From the NCBI RefSeq assembly GCF_014841135.1, contig NZ_JACYTN010000026.1, forward strand, positions 1 to 64,000: DNA of 64,000 nucleotides. The letters run 5' to 3'. The notes under the pieces were generated by a model that was not told the DNA's origin, searched no databases, and saw only the letters and a program-made list of their open reading frames with translations. This DNA is from Paenibacillus arenosi. GTDB lineage: Bacteria; Bacillota; Bacilli; Paenibacillales; Paenibacillaceae. Position numbers and translations under genes: made by a program. Positions within the stretch are counted from its first letter, which is position 1; each line of letters begins with the position of its first letter. Of this stretch, positions 19,063-28,932 are shown one piece after another.

Positions 19063-19446
19063 ATGTCTCAACGGATTCATACAGTAGCAACATCGGATGC
19101 CCCGCAAGCAATAGGTCCCTATTCGCAAGCGGTTACTTACGGTGACCTTGTTCTTACTTCAGGTCAAATTGCACTGCGTCCAGACGGTTCTCTCGTAGAG
19201 GGTGGCATCGAAGAGCAAACTCACCAAGTATTTCAGAATTTGCAGGCTGTTCTACAGGAGGCAGGTTCTTCGTTCGATCGTGTATTAAAGGCAACCGTAT
19301 TTTTGAAAGATATGAATCAATTTGCACAAGTGAATGCAATCTATGAAACCTATTTCGGTTCGCATAAGCCATCACGTTCAACGGTTGAGGTAGCGAGACT
19401 GCCTAAAGATGTACTTGTCGAAATCGAATTGATTGCTTCGAAGTAA
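19063..19446 (+). CDS. ridA: RidA family reactive-imine deaminase (YabJ)
   Basis: A 127-aa YjgF/YER057c/UK114 family protein. RidA hydrolyses reactive enamine/imine intermediates made by PLP enzymes. The motif [12 protein letters not shown] near the N-terminus, the conserved arginine in [13 protein letters not shown] and the final EIELIA are family signatures. AAAGGAGAG lies upstream of ATG 19063. It probably shares a transcript with purR. Confidence 0.96.
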   Translation: MSQRIHTVATSDAPQAIGPYSQAVTYGDLVLTSGQIALRPDGSLVEGGIEEQTHQVFQNLQAVLQEAGSSFDRVLKATVFLKDMNQFAQVNAIYETYFGSHKPSRSTVEVARLPKDVLVEIELIASK

Positions 19447-19517
19447 ATCGAACTCTGTCGAAATAATTAAAATCGGAACAAAAGTTCAAACAAAAGTTAA
19501 TTTCTTGGCAAAATAAA

Positions 19518-19546
19518 GAAGGATTTTGTTTGCGCGTGTGGAATAT
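19518..19546 (+). promoter_or_regulatory. SigH promoter of spoVG
   Basis: GAAGGATTT (19518-19526) and GTGGAATAT (19538-19546), 11 bp apart, fit the SigH consensus RNAGGAWWW / RNNGAATWW at every position. spoVG is a classic SigH-dependent gene in B. subtilis. Confidence 0.88.
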
Positions 19547-19584
19547 TACACCAAGTCTTGTATGGAAAAAGGTGGTGAACACAC

Positions 19585-19869
19585 GTGCAAATTACTGATG
19601 TTAGACTCCGCCGCGTCAACACTGAGGGGAGAATGAAAGCAATCGCTTCGATTACGATCGATAACGAGTTTGTAGTTCATGACATTCGTGTTATCGACGG
19701 CAACAACGGAATGTTTGTGGCAATGCCTAGCAAACGAACGCCAGATGGCGAATTCCGCGACATTGCCCATCCTATATCTTCAGGAACTCGCGAAAAGATT
19801 CAAGCTGCGGTACTGGCTGAATATGAGCGTGCTGCAACAGAAGAGGAAGTTATTGAAGAGGGCGCTTAA
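19585..19869 (+). CDS. spoVG: Regulatory protein SpoVG
   Basis: A 94-aa nucleic-acid-binding regulator that affects asymmetric division, spore cortex and, in other Firmicutes, virulence genes. The N-terminus [11 protein letters not shown] and the stretch [20 protein letters not shown] are nearly invariant in the family. The start is GTG with AAAGGTGGTGA 6 nt upstream. The acidic C-terminus (EEEVIEEGA) is variable. A terminator follows, with glmU behind it. Confidence 0.97.
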   Translation: MQITDVRLRRVNTEGRMKAIASITIDNEFVVHDIRVIDGNNGMFVAMPSKRTPDGEFRDIAHPISSGTREKIQAAVLAEYERAATEEEVIEEGA

Positions 19870-19895
19870 TCAAGGGAATATTTGGGGTTACAAAG

Positions 19896-19931
19896 AAAGA
19901 GGGCCAATCATGGGGCTCTCTTTTCTTTTTT
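19896..19931 (+). terminator. spoVG terminator
   Basis: A 10-bp stem with one G-T pair (19896-19905 with 19914-19923) followed by TTCTTTTTT. Confidence 0.85.
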
Positions 19932-19984
19932 GCTATAATAGGATATATTCTAGTATGGAGTACAGGAGCAGGAGGTCGGACACT

Positions 19985-21382
19985 TTGAAAAGAATGGCCA
20001 TTGTGCTAGCCGCAGGACAAGGCAAGCGAATGAAGTCTAAATTGTATAAAGTTCTGCATCCGGTATGTGGAATGCCGATGGTTGGTCATGTGATGACAGC
20101 TATTGAGCAAGTACAGTGTGAACGTAAAGTTGTCGTTGTCGGACATGGTGCAGAAGCCGTTCAAGGCTACGTAGGGGATCGGGCAGAATTCGTTCTTCAA
20201 GCCGAACAGCTTGGCACGGGTCACGCGGTCAAGCAAGCAAAGGCTCTTCTTGATGGAGAGCAAGGTACGACAATTGTGATCTGTGGTGATACACCGCTTG
20301 TAACATCTGATACACTAGAGATGTTGATGAAGCTACATCAAGAATCAGGCGCTTCGGCAACGATTTTGACGGCTGAACTGGATAATCCTCATGGATATGG
20401 GCGTATTATTCGTGCAGAAGATGGTTCGGTCATGAAAATTGTTGAGCAGAAAGATGCGACAGAGCAGGAACAACTCGTTAACGAAATCAATACAGGTACG
20501 TATTGCTTCGATAATGCTAAGCTGTTTGCCGCGCTAGAACAGGTGACGAATACGAATGCGCAGCAGGAGTACTATTTAACAGATGTCATCGGCATCATGA
20601 AGGCGCATGGCGATATCGTGCGTGCATACTGCACGGCAGATGCTGCTGAGTCTATTGGAGTAAATGATCGTCTGGCTCTGTCTGAAGCAGAACGCCTCAT
20701 GAAAGAGCGCATCAACAAGCAGCATATGTTGAATGGCGTAACGATTATCGATCCAGCTCAGACGTATATCGAGTCTACAGTAAGCATTGGAGCAGATACA
20801 GTACTGTATCCTGGAACGATGCTTAAAGGCAACACTGTAATCGGTATAGAATCTACGATCGGTCCTAATGTCGAGATTGCAGATTCTACAATTGGTGATC
20901 GAGTGAGCGTGAAACAATCTGTGCTTGCAGAGGCTGAAGTTGGGCATGATAGCTCGATTGGCCCATTTGCTTACTTGCGACCAGGTTCACGTATTGGACA
21001 AGACGTCAAAATTGGTGATTTCGTAGAAATCAAAAATGCAACAGTAGATGACCATTCCAAAGTATCGCATCTTAGTTATATTGGCGATGCTAAGGTTGGC
21101 AAAAACGTAAACATTGGCTGTGGTGCAATAACCGTAAACTATGACGGATATAATAAATCCGTTACAGAGATTGGTGATGATGCTTTCGTAGGCAGCAATG
21201 TCAATCTAATTGCTCCTGTAACAGTCGGTAATGGTGCTTACGTCGTTGCGGGATCTACAATAACGCAAAATGTAGAAGACAATGATTTGGCTATCGCCCG
21301 TGAAAGACAAGTAAACAAGCCAGGTTATGCGGAGAAACTTCGTTCTCGCGCAAAAGCAAAGAAAGCAAGATTAGATTCTTAA
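19985..21382 (+). CDS. glmU: Bifunctional UDP-GlcNAc pyrophosphorylase / GlcN-1-P acetyltransferase
   Basis: Makes UDP-N-acetylglucosamine for peptidoglycan and wall polymers, 465 aa. The N-terminal uridylyltransferase domain begins with [18 protein letters not shown]; the C-terminal half is a left-handed beta helix of hexapeptide repeats with the acetyltransferase signature [11 protein letters not shown] and [14 protein letters not shown] 19985 has GGAGG 9 nt upstream; ATG 19994 would be 18 nt from it. The same frame is open far upstream through spoVG, which is not coding. Confidence 0.96.
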   Translation: MKRMAIVLAAGQGKRMKSKLYKVLHPVCGMPMVGHVMTAIEQVQCERKVVVVGHGAEAVQGYVGDRAEFVLQAEQLGTGHAVKQAKALLDGEQGTTIVICGDTPLVTSDTLEMLMKLHQESGASATILTAELDNPHGYGRIIRAEDGSVMKIVEQKDATEQEQLVNEINTGTYCFDNAKLFAALEQVTNTNAQQEYYLTDVIGIMKAHGDIVRAYCTADAAESIGVNDRLALSEAERLMKERINKQHMLNGVTIIDPAQTYIESTVSIGADTVLYPGTMLKGNTVIGIESTIGPNVEIADSTIGDRVSVKQSVLAEAEVGHDSSIGPFAYLRPGSRIGQDVKIGDFVEIKNATVDDHSKVSHLSYIGDAKVGKNVNIGCGAITVNYDGYNKSVTEIGDDAFVGSNVNLIAPVTVGNGAYVVAGSTITQNVEDNDLAIARERQVNKPGYAEKLRSRAKAKKARLDS

Positions 21383-21450
21383 CTAGTTATAAGTAATAAG
21401 TAATATTAAAATAAATTGAATTTAAACCATCCGGAGGGTAAACAACGATT

Positions 21451-22404
21451 ATGACGTATTGTGATTCCAAGCTGAAACTTTTCACTTGTAACTCGAATCC
21501 TAAGCTAGCACAACAAATTGCCGATTATATTGGTATTCCGCTAGGAGATGCGATTACAAAGAGCTTTAGTGATGGCGAAATCCAAACGAATTTGCATGAA
21601 AGTGTGCGCGGTTGCGACGTGTATGTCGTTCAATCAACATGTGCACCTGTAAACGATAACTTAATGGAACTTCTCGTCATGGTTGACGCGTTGAAACGTG
21701 CATCTGCAAAGAGCATCAACGTCGTTATTCCTTACTATGGCTATGCTCGCCAAGACCGCAAAGCACGTTCCCGTGATCCTATCACAGCGAAATTGGTTGC
21801 GAACTTGATTGAGACAGCAGGAGCTCATCGCGTCATTACGATGGATTTGCATGCTACACAGATTCAAGGATTCTTCGATATTCCAGTTGACCATTTGCTT
21901 GGTGTACCAATCTTGGCACAATACTTCCGCTCCAAACAAATGGAGAACGTTGTGGTTGTTTCACCTGACCATGGTGGTGTCGTTCGTGCACGTAAATTGG
22001 CAGACTTCTTGAATGCTCCGCTTGCGATTATCGACAAGCGTCGTCCAGAGCCGAATGTCAGCGAAGTTATGAATATTATCGGTGATATTAAAGGCAAAAC
22101 AGCTATCATTATCGACGATATTATTGATACAGCAGGTACAATTGTACTTGGTGCAAATGCGCTCGTTGAAGCTGGTGTTAAAGAAGTTTATGCTGCTTGT
22201 ACGCACCCTGTACTGTCAGGTCCTGCGATGCAGCGTATTGAAGACTCTCCATTCAAGGAAGTCGTTGTAACGGATACAATTCCGGTTACCCATCCGAACC
22301 CATCAAGTAAAATTCGCACGTTGTCTGTAGCTCCGCTTATGGGCGAAGCTATCATTCGTGTTCATGAAGAAATTTCGATCAGTAAATTGTTCGAAATTGA
22401 GTAA
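21451..22404 (+). CDS. prs: Ribose-phosphate pyrophosphokinase
   Basis: Makes PRPP from ribose-5-phosphate and ATP, 317 aa, the precursor of nucleotides, NAD, His and Trp. Class I Prs motifs are visible: [16 protein letters not shown], the flexible loop [13 protein letters not shown], and the PRPP-binding segment [14 protein letters not shown]. The SD GGAGGG is 12 nt upstream. PurR (also in this window) senses PRPP, and NadC, PurR and HprT all use it. The ctc (rplY-like) gene that follows prs in B. subtilis is absent. Confidence 0.97.
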   Translation: MTYCDSKLKLFTCNSNPKLAQQIADYIGIPLGDAITKSFSDGEIQTNLHESVRGCDVYVVQSTCAPVNDNLMELLVMVDALKRASAKSINVVIPYYGYARQDRKARSRDPITAKLVANLIETAGAHRVITMDLHATQIQGFFDIPVDHLLGVPILAQYFRSKQMENVVVVSPDHGGVVRARKLADFLNAPLAIIDKRRPEPNVSEVMNIIGDIKGKTAIIIDDIIDTAGTIVLGANALVEAGVKEVYAACTHPVLSGPAMQRIEDSPFKEVVVTDTIPVTHPNPSSKIRTLSVAPLMGEAIIRVHEEISISKLFEIE

Positions 22405-22433
22405 TACCGTATAGGGATTTAGTCCCATAGCAT

Positions 22434-22476
22434 AAGGGTTACATCAACCGGTTCATCATCGGTAGATGTAACCCTT
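22434..22476 (+). repeat. Perfect 12-bp inverted repeat between prs and pth
   Basis: 22434-22445 pairs perfectly with 22465-22476. The loop contains a further short ACCG/CGGT pairing. No T tract follows on either strand, so it is not a standard terminator. It could be an RNA-stabilising or non-canonical termination structure. Confidence 0.6.
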
Positions 22477-22545
22477 GTCAGCATTCACCTATAGCAATCC
22501 TTTTAGGAGCTAGGGAATGCAAGATGCTTAGAAAGGTGAGAGAGC

Positions 22546-23106
22546 ATGAAATGGATTGTTGGACTCGGAAACCCGGGTACAAAGTATGCTAACACGCGCC
22601 ATAATATTGGATTTATGGCGATTGATGAGTTGGCAAGAAGATTCAACATTGAAGTAAAAGAAACCAAGTTTAAGGCATTGATCGGAGAAGGACGTGTAGG
22701 TACAGAGAAGGTCGTGTTAATCAAGCCAATGACTTATATGAATTTGTCGGGCGAGACTATCCGTGCTTATATGGACTTTTACAAAGCTAGTCTTGATGAT
22801 TTTATTGTCTTGTATGATGATATGGATACAGAGCTTGGAAAAGTACGTCTCCGTTATCAAGGCAGCGCAGGTGGGCATAATGGGATAAAGTCTATTATTG
22901 CACATACAGGCACACAGTCCTTTAATCGAGTGCGTATGGGTATTTCCCGTCCGGCGCCTGGGCGTGATATTGCGGATTATGTACTGGAAGCGTTTCCGAA
23001 GGCGGACGCTTCGTTATTAGAGCAGACCGTTGAGCGTACTTGTGATGCGGTTGAATATGCATTAACCCATAATTTTGAGCAGACAATGGCAAAATACAAC
23101 GGTTAA
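22546..23106 (+). CDS. pth: Peptidyl-tRNA hydrolase
   Basis: Releases tRNA from prematurely dropped peptidyl-tRNA, 186 aa. The N-terminal GLGNPGTKYANTRHNIGF holds the catalytic histidine; KPMTYMNLSG and the YDDMD segment and GSAGGHNGIKSI are conserved. AAAGGTGA precedes the ATG. B. subtilis calls it spoVC because a mutation blocks spore coat formation. Confidence 0.96.
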   Translation: MKWIVGLGNPGTKYANTRHNIGFMAIDELARRFNIEVKETKFKALIGEGRVGTEKVVLIKPMTYMNLSGETIRAYMDFYKASLDDFIVLYDDMDTELGKVRLRYQGSAGGHNGIKSIIAHTGTQSFNRVRMGISRPAPGRDIADYVLEAFPKADASLLEQTVERTCDAVEYALTHNFEQTMAKYNG

Positions 23107-23170
23107 TCGGCTAATGGTGGCAACTGTGGGGCATAATAGACGGTATATTGCGTTCTGAGGAGGCATATAC

Positions 23171-23401
23171 ATGTCGGTGAATTATGTTTGCGAGCATTGC
23201 CACTCGCTGCTAGGTCGACTAGAAGCAGCGACAGCAGATGATGTGAGGCTTGGATTCCACCAGCTCACGGAGGAGGAGCACCGTCACTATGTTCAGCATC
23301 AAGCAGATGGTCACATAACGGTGCGAATGACATGTGATTTATGTCAGGAGGCTTATAGCAGGCATCCAGAACTAGCATTTCTAGCTTCGCCCCTTCAATA
23401 G
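23171..23401 (+). CDS. fin: Anti-sigma-F factor Fin (YabK)
   Basis: A 76-aa protein with CEHC near the N-terminus and CDLC near residues 54-57, matching the Fin/YabK family. In B. subtilis, Fin is made in the forespore, binds core RNA polymerase and favours the change from SigF to SigG. The SD GAGGAGGC is 7 nt upstream. The position between pth and mfd matches B. subtilis. With gin, this makes two small zinc-type sporulation switch proteins in the window. Confidence 0.93.
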   Translation: MSVNYVCEHCHSLLGRLEAATADDVRLGFHQLTEEEHRHYVQHQADGHITVRMTCDLCQEAYSRHPELAFLASPLQ

Positions 23402-23440
23402 TGATGTGTATCCGCCTACTATCGTTAAGGTCGTTCTGCT

Positions 23441-23470
23441 AGCCTTGGCTAATTAGCCGAGGCTCTTTTG
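23441..23470 (+). terminator. fin terminator
   Basis: A 10-bp stem with one G-T pair (23441-23450 with 23455-23464), a 4-nt loop, then CTTTTGG. Confidence 0.65.
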
Positions 23471-23678
23471 GCGCGAATGTCATAAGCATGTACCTATTGT
23501 TTATCCGTGCTACAGCAAGATAGGCTTTCATGAGACGGAGCACAACATGGTGGTTAGTCAATCGAATATGGCGATGATCATCGTATACATATTCGTAATG
23601 ATATAGGAGTATGGTTTCTGACATAAAGGGAACTTTGCTCGTTATTTCTTGGTTGGTTACAGAAAGAGGTGCCTATCT

Positions 23679-26600
23679 TTGTTAAATGCACTCATGCAAG
23701 CATTATCTACTGAGAGCGATATGAATTCTATCGTATCTGGCGTTCGTGCCGGTATGAAAGAACAACTTGTATCTGGATTATCTGGCTCTGCACGCCAAGT
23801 GATGATGGCATCATTGGCTGAACAGCTAGATCGTCCAGTACTTGTAGTGACACATAATATGTTTTCCGCACAGAAAGTTACGGAAGATTTACAAGAGTGT
23901 CTATCTCCAGACCAAGTCCTCTTATACCCTGCCAATGAATTGGTAGCGGCTGAAGCAGCCATTTCAAGCCCTGAAGTAATTGCCCAGAGAATTGAAGCAA
24001 TGACACGCTTGGCTAAAGGTTTTCGAGGAATTGTTGTAACTCCTTATGCCGGGTTGCGCAGATATTTACCAGATAAGGAAGTAATGGCGAAGGCAGAAGT
24101 GACGATTGCTGTTGATCAAGAACAGCCACTCGAATCATTGCTGTCATTTTTGGTGTCGGTCGGCTATGAGCGTACGGAACGCGTCGAGTCCAAAGGTGAA
24201 ATGAGTGTTCGTGGTGGAATACTGGATATTTATCCATACACATCAGAACTGCCTTATCGCTTGGAATGGTTTGATGATACAGTAGAGTCTATTCGTTCTT
24301 TTGATCCAACCGATCAGCGATCGTTGGAGAAGTTGGACCGTTTACTTATTACGCCGAGTAAAGAGCTAATTGGCGAGCGCGGCCAGTTCGAACAGGCTGC
24401 TGATCGAGCAGCGCAGTTACTTGATGAGCAGCTGGCTAAGATGAGTGATCGTCATGTAAAAGATCGACTTCGCCAAGAGATTCATCATGAGATTGATCAA
24501 TTGCGTGAAGGCATGTATTTCAATGAAATGTACAAGTATGTAACCTTGATGTATCCAGAGGGCTACACCTTGTATGACTACATGCCAAAAGATACTTTAC
24601 TTATCATTGACGAACCTGCTCGTGTGTTGGAAACAGCTAAGCAACTAGAGCGGGATGAAGTAGAATGGAATACTCATTTGCTTCAGCATGGCAAGACGAT
24701 GCCTGCACTTGGTCTTGGTAAATCTTCTGACGATATATTGACGAAGCGACCATTCCAAACTATTTTCATTGCACTCTTCCTTCGCCAAGTACCTAATACA
24801 CATCCACAAAATATCGTTAATGTGATGTGCCGTTCGATGCAAAATTTCCACGGACAAATGAATGTGCTAAAAGCAGAGATGGAACGTTGGAAAAAGTCGA
24901 ATGCGAATGTCATTATTTTAGCTAATGGTGATGAACGCGTAGATCGAGTGCGCCGGGTGCTAGAAGACTATCAAATTCCTGAGCCGACGATTATGAAAGG
25001 CAATTTACAGAGTGGCTTTGAGCTTCCGTCGGTCCATTTGATCGTTATTACCGAAGCAGAAATGTTCTCCCAAAAGCAGCGTAAAACGGTGCGAAGATCG
25101 GATGCTAAAGTAGATAATGCGGAAAGGATTCGCAGTTACTCTGAATTGAAGGTGGGCGACTACGTCGTTCATCATAATCATGGAATTGGTAAGTATGTAG
25201 GTATAGGTACGCTAGAGATTAATGGTATTCACAAAGACTATCTGCATATTTTGTATGCGGGAGGCGACAAGCTATCCGTTCCTGTTGATCAGTTACATTT
25301 GATTCAGCGTTATGTAAGCTCGGAAGAGAAAGAACCGAAGATCAATAAGCTCGGTGGTACGGAATGGACAAAAGTAAAAAATAAAGTTCGTTCTTCGGTT
25401 AAAGATATTGCAGATGACTTAATTAAATTGTATGCTTCCAGGCAGTCTTCACCAGGCTATGCTTTTGAAAAGGATACATCTGAGCAGCAGCAGTTTGAGG
25501 ATATGTTCCCATATGATGAGACACGAGATCAGGTTCGCGCCATTGAGGAAATCAAGAAGGATATGGAGTTGCCTCGTCCAATGGACCGTTTACTATGCGG
25601 CGATGTAGGATATGGCAAGACCGAGGTGGCAATTCGTGCTGCTTTCAAGTCAGCTATTGAAGGCAAACAAGTAGCCGTGCTCGTACCTACCACGATTTTG
25701 GCACAGCAGCACTATGAAACGTTCCGTGAGCGCTTTGCAGACTATCCGTTCAACATCCAGGTATTAAGCCGTTTCCGCTCTCGTAAGGAGCAGAATGAAA
25801 CGATGAAGGGTGTTAAGTCAGGTGTTGTCGATGTGATTATCGGTACGCATCGTTTACTTTCTCAAGATGTTGTATTCAAGGATCTTGGTTTATTAATCGT
25901 AGATGAAGAGCAGCGCTTTGGTGTAACTCATAAAGAGAAGCTGAAGAAGCTGAAAATGAATGTGGATGTGCTGACGTTAACAGCTACACCAATTCCTAGA
26001 ACGCTGCATATGTCAATGCTCGGTGTTCGGGATTTGTCGGTTATTGAAACGCCGCCAGAAAATCGTTTCCCAGTGCAGACGTACGTGCTGGAACACAGTG
26101 ATGCGCTTGTGCGAGAGGCGATTGAGCGTGAGCTAGCGCGCGGTGGCCAGGTGTATTATTTGTATAACCGGGTACAAGGAATTACACAAATGGCGGATCA
26201 CATTAAAATGCTCGTTCCTGAAGCAAAGGTGACGGTTGGACATGGGCAGATGTCTGAACAGGAGCTGGAGAAGGCGATTCTTGATTTCTTGGATGGCGAA
26301 CACGACGTATTGGTAAGCACGAGTATTATCGAGACGGGTGTGGATATACCTAACGTAAATACACTTATCGTACATGACGCGGATAAGATGGGCCTCTCTC
26401 AGCTCTATCAGTTGCGGGGCCGCGTTGGGCGTTCGAACCGGATTGCTTATGCATACTTTACGTATCAGCGCGACAAAGTACTAAATGAATTAGCAGAGAA
26501 GCGTCTTCAATCCATTAAAGAGTTCACCGAGCTAGGATCGGGCTTTAAGATCGCAATGCGAGATCTATCCATTCGTGGTGCCGGCAATCTATTAGGTGCA

Positions 26601-27206
26601 GAACAGCATGGATTTATTGCGTCAGTAGGCTTTGATTTGTACTCTCAAATGCTGAGTGATGAAGTGGCCAAGCGCAAAGCGGAGTTGGATGGCATTGTTA
26701 TGGAGGAGCAGCAAGATTGGACGACGCTGATCGATCTGAATATTGATGCCTATTTGCCCGGCGATTATATTTATGATAGTATTCAAAAGATTGAAATATA
26801 TAAAAAAGTTGCTGGCCTTACTTCACTTGATGAAGTTGAGGGGCTGCGTGATGAGTTGGTCGATCGCTTCGGTGAACCGCCGCTTGCAGTGTTGCAATTG
26901 CTAGCTGTTTCGCGCCTAAAGTGGTACGCCAAGCAGTATGGCTTTGAAGCATTCTCCCAACGTGGAGATGATGTACAGTTAAAGGTACATCCTATGGCAG
27001 AGGCGCGTCTTGATCGCAAGAAGTTGGCTACTGTGGCAACTAGTGTCGACAGACGATTCGTCGTAGACCAAAATGTCAACGGTCCAATTAAGTTACAAGC
27101 TCGCGGCTACGATGGAATGCAACTCTTGATGAAGCTGGAGCAATTGATGCAAGAAGCAAAAGATGCAATAAAATCGAAGGGAGAACTCCAAAATGTCACA
27201 AAATAA
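23679..27206 (+). CDS. mfd: Transcription-repair coupling factor Mfd
   Basis: A 1175-aa superfamily-2 DNA translocase that removes stalled RNA polymerase and recruits UvrA. It carries the UvrB-like N-terminal module, the RNA-polymerase-interacting domain around YSELKVGDYVVHHNHGIGKY, and a RecG-like motor with Walker A GDVGYGKTE, the DEEQRFGV box and the QLRGRVGRS motif VI. The C-terminal TRCF domain follows. TTG 23679 has AAAGAGGTG 7 nt upstream and gives the usual length; the frame opens at 23649. The last 14 nt overlap the next gene. Confidence 0.97.
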   Translation: MLNALMQALSTESDMNSIVSGVRAGMKEQLVSGLSGSARQVMMASLAEQLDRPVLVVTHNMFSAQKVTEDLQECLSPDQVLLYPANELVAAEAAISSPEVIAQRIEAMTRLAKGFRGIVVTPYAGLRRYLPDKEVMAKAEVTIAVDQEQPLESLLSFLVSVGYERTERVESKGEMSVRGGILDIYPYTSELPYRLEWFDDTVESIRSFDPTDQRSLEKLDRLLITPSKELIGERGQFEQAADRAAQLLDEQLAKMSDRHVKDRLRQEIHHEIDQLREGMYFNEMYKYVTLMYPEGYTLYDYMPKDTLLIIDEPARVLETAKQLERDEVEWNTHLLQHGKTMPALGLGKSSDDILTKRPFQTIFIALFLRQVPNTHPQNIVNVMCRSMQNFHGQMNVLKAEMERWKKSNANVIILANGDERVDRVRRVLEDYQIPEPTIMKGNLQSGFELPSVHLIVITEAEMFSQKQRKTVRRSDAKVDNAERIRSYSELKVGDYVVHHNHGIGKYVGIGTLEINGIHKDYLHILYAGGDKLSVPVDQLHLIQRYVSSEEKEPKINKLGGTEWTKVKNKVRSSVKDIADDLIKLYASRQSSPGYAFEKDTSEQQQFEDMFPYDETRDQVRAIEEIKKDMELPRPMDRLLCGDVGYGKTEVAIRAAFKSAIEGKQVAVLVPTTILAQQHYETFRERFADYPFNIQVLSRFRSRKEQNETMKGVKSGVVDVIIGTHRLLSQDVVFKDLGLLIVDEEQRFGVTHKEKLKKLKMNVDVLTLTATPIPRTLHMSMLGVRDLSVIETPPENRFPVQTYVLEHSDALVREAIERELARGGQVYYLYNRVQGITQMADHIKMLVPEAKVTVGHGQMSEQELEKAILDFLDGEHDVLVSTSIIETGVDIPNVNTLIVHDADKMGLSQLYQLRGRVGRSNRIAYAYFTYQRDKVLNELAEKRLQSIKEFTELGSGFKIAMRDLSIRGAGNLLGAEQHGFIASVGFDLYSQMLSDEVAKRKAELDGIVMEEQQDWTTLIDLNIDAYLPGDYIYDSIQKIEIYKKVAGLTSLDEVEGLRDELVDRFGEPPLAVLQLLAVSRLKWYAKQYGFEAFSQRGDDVQLKVHPMAEARLDRKKLATVATSVDRRFVVDQNVNGPIKLQARGYDGMQLLMKLEQLMQEAKDAIKSKGELQNVTK

Positions 27207-28335
27207 TTCGAAACGTTCCTGGAAAGGGATGTTGATGACACTAACGCTTGTATTCGCACTTGTCGTAACAGGCTGTGGAGCTGGTTCTGAAAACAACGCT
27301 GGAGAGACTAAAGAAGGCACAAAAACAGAAGCTAAGAAAGACACAAGCAAAGTGGTTGCTACGTATGAAGGCGGCCAACTTACAGAGAATGAGTTCAATA
27401 AAGAAATTGCAATCCGCTCTATTTTCGACCCGCAATCTGCACAATTGTTGCAAATTGAACAATTCCGTGAGCATTTTGCAAAAGAAACGATCGCTTATAA
27501 ATATCTAGCTGAGAAAGCGACAGATAAGGCGAAAGATGAAGGAAAGAAAAAAGCGAACGAGCAAATCGACGCAATTAAAAAACAGCTTGGCGATGAGCAG
27601 TTCAAAAAAATGCTTGAAGCTCAAAAAGTAACAGAAGCTGAAATGAGAGATTTCACAGCCCGTATCTTGACGGTTGTAGCAGATATGAATCAAAAAGTAA
27701 CTGACGAGCAGCTGAAAGCTGAGTTCGAAAAAGTTAAGAACGAAATGACGACAGCAAGCGTGCGTCACATCCTTGTACAATTCAAGCCTGAAGGCGGTAA
27801 AGAGCGTACGAAGGAAGAAGCATTGAAAATTGCTAAAGGGTACGAGGCTCGCCTGAAGAAGGGTGAAGACTTCGCTAAGCTTGCTGGAGAAGTATCCGAA
27901 GATGGTGGTTCTAAGGCAAACGGCGGCTTGTATGCAGACGCACAAGTGGGTCAATGGGTACCTGCTTTTAAAGAAGCGGCATTGACGTTGAAAATCAACG
28001 AAATCTCTGCGCCAGTTGAGACAGAGTATGGCTATCATGTTATGCGTGTTGAAAAGCGTACAGAGAAACAGTTTGATAAGTTGACAGAGGAAGAAATGAA
28101 CATGGTGCGTGCAACTGCTGCTACGCAATACATGGACAAGTTCATGAAAGATGAGTTGCCAAAACTTATCAAGAAAATTGAACTTCCTCCTGTTCCACAG
28201 CCAGAAACACCTAAAGCTGAGGAGCCTAAGACGGAGCAACCTAAAACAGAGCAGCCAGCTGATAAAAAAGAAGCTGACAAACCTGCTGCAGGTTCAGAAG
28301 CGGACAAGCCAGTTGAAGAGGCAGATAAAAAATAG
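27193..28335 (+). CDS. PrsA/SurA-like parvulin lipoprotein
   Basis: A 380-aa secreted foldase. The N-terminal signal peptide ends in the lipobox VVTGC (Cys28), so the protein should be lipid-anchored outside the membrane. A SurA-type N-terminal helical part (about residues 55-185) precedes one parvulin domain (about 190-295, with VRHILVQFKPEGG and YGYHVMRVEKR). The C-terminal tail (about 325-380) is low-complexity, rich in Pro, Glu and Lys. It overlaps mfd by 14 nt and has GAAGGGAG upstream, so it is probably co-transcribed. A terminator follows. The substrate is unknown. Confidence 0.9.
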   Translation: MSQNNSKRSWKGMLMTLTLVFALVVTGCGAGSENNAGETKEGTKTEAKKDTSKVVATYEGGQLTENEFNKEIAIRSIFDPQSAQLLQIEQFREHFAKETIAYKYLAEKATDKAKDEGKKKANEQIDAIKKQLGDEQFKKMLEAQKVTEAEMRDFTARILTVVADMNQKVTDEQLKAEFEKVKNEMTTASVRHILVQFKPEGGKERTKEEALKIAKGYEARLKKGEDFAKLAGEVSEDGGSKANGGLYADAQVGQWVPAFKEAALTLKINEISAPVETEYGYHVMRVEKRTEKQFDKLTEEEMNMVRATAATQYMDKFMKDELPKLIKKIELPPVPQPETPKAEEPKTEQPKTEQPADKKEADKPAAGSEADKPVEEADKK

Positions 28336-28386
28336 TTCTAAAGACCTATATGTGAATAAATATTACTACATGGTTCTAAATAATCG

Positions 28387-28420
28387 ACAGCCATCCTTTT
28401 GCCAAAGGATGGCTGTTTTC
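28387..28420 (+). terminator. Parvulin gene terminator
   Basis: A perfect 13-bp stem (28387-28399 with 28404-28416) and a short loop, followed by TTTTC. Confidence 0.9.
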
Positions 28421-28932
28421 TTGTGCAGCAAAAGGGAAACCGTAAATAAGTAACAAGAAACCACCTAAAAAATGTCTACTCACAATAGACGTAAATACAT
28501 TCCAGGTAAACACTCTATTGATTGAAATTGGTAACATTGTTGATTTATCGGTATAAAACTTACGTTATTTATGCAAGAATGTAAAATAATCGTCCTCCAA
28601 AGGTGGACATTTTTGGGATAATCGAGTAAGATGTCAAAGGTGGATTTTTGAAAGGGATACTTGACCAATTTTCTGGTTTTTTCATAAATGATAGATGAAT
28701 ATGTGAAAACTTTTTGAAAACAGCAATGTTTTTTGTCGCACAGTGTCGAAAAATGTGATTTTATTTGTAACCTGGATCAGTTTCCCTACGTATTATGAAG
28801 TATGTATAAGAACATGGAGGCAGTTGAATACTATGGTCAGTTTAACAGTCCATATCGTTATCGCCTCTGATTACCAATAATACTTAAGCAAGTCCTAACC
28901 ACACACAATTGTGAAAGCGAGGCATATATGTC
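28421..28932. other. Intergenic upstream of spoVT
   Basis: About 510 nt, AT-rich, without a gene. TGTCG occurs twice exactly 10 bp apart (28734 and 28744), the second as TGTCGAA, which resembles Spo0A boxes. In B. subtilis spoVT is SigG-dependent, but I could not find a convincing SigG promoter. Confidence 0.5.

Noticed and set aside
27505-28239. 244-codon open frame on the minus strand within the parvulin gene
   Set aside because: Composition (Phe, Leu, Cys, Arg) reflects the reverse complement of a Lys/Glu-rich gene; no SD and no family resemblance.
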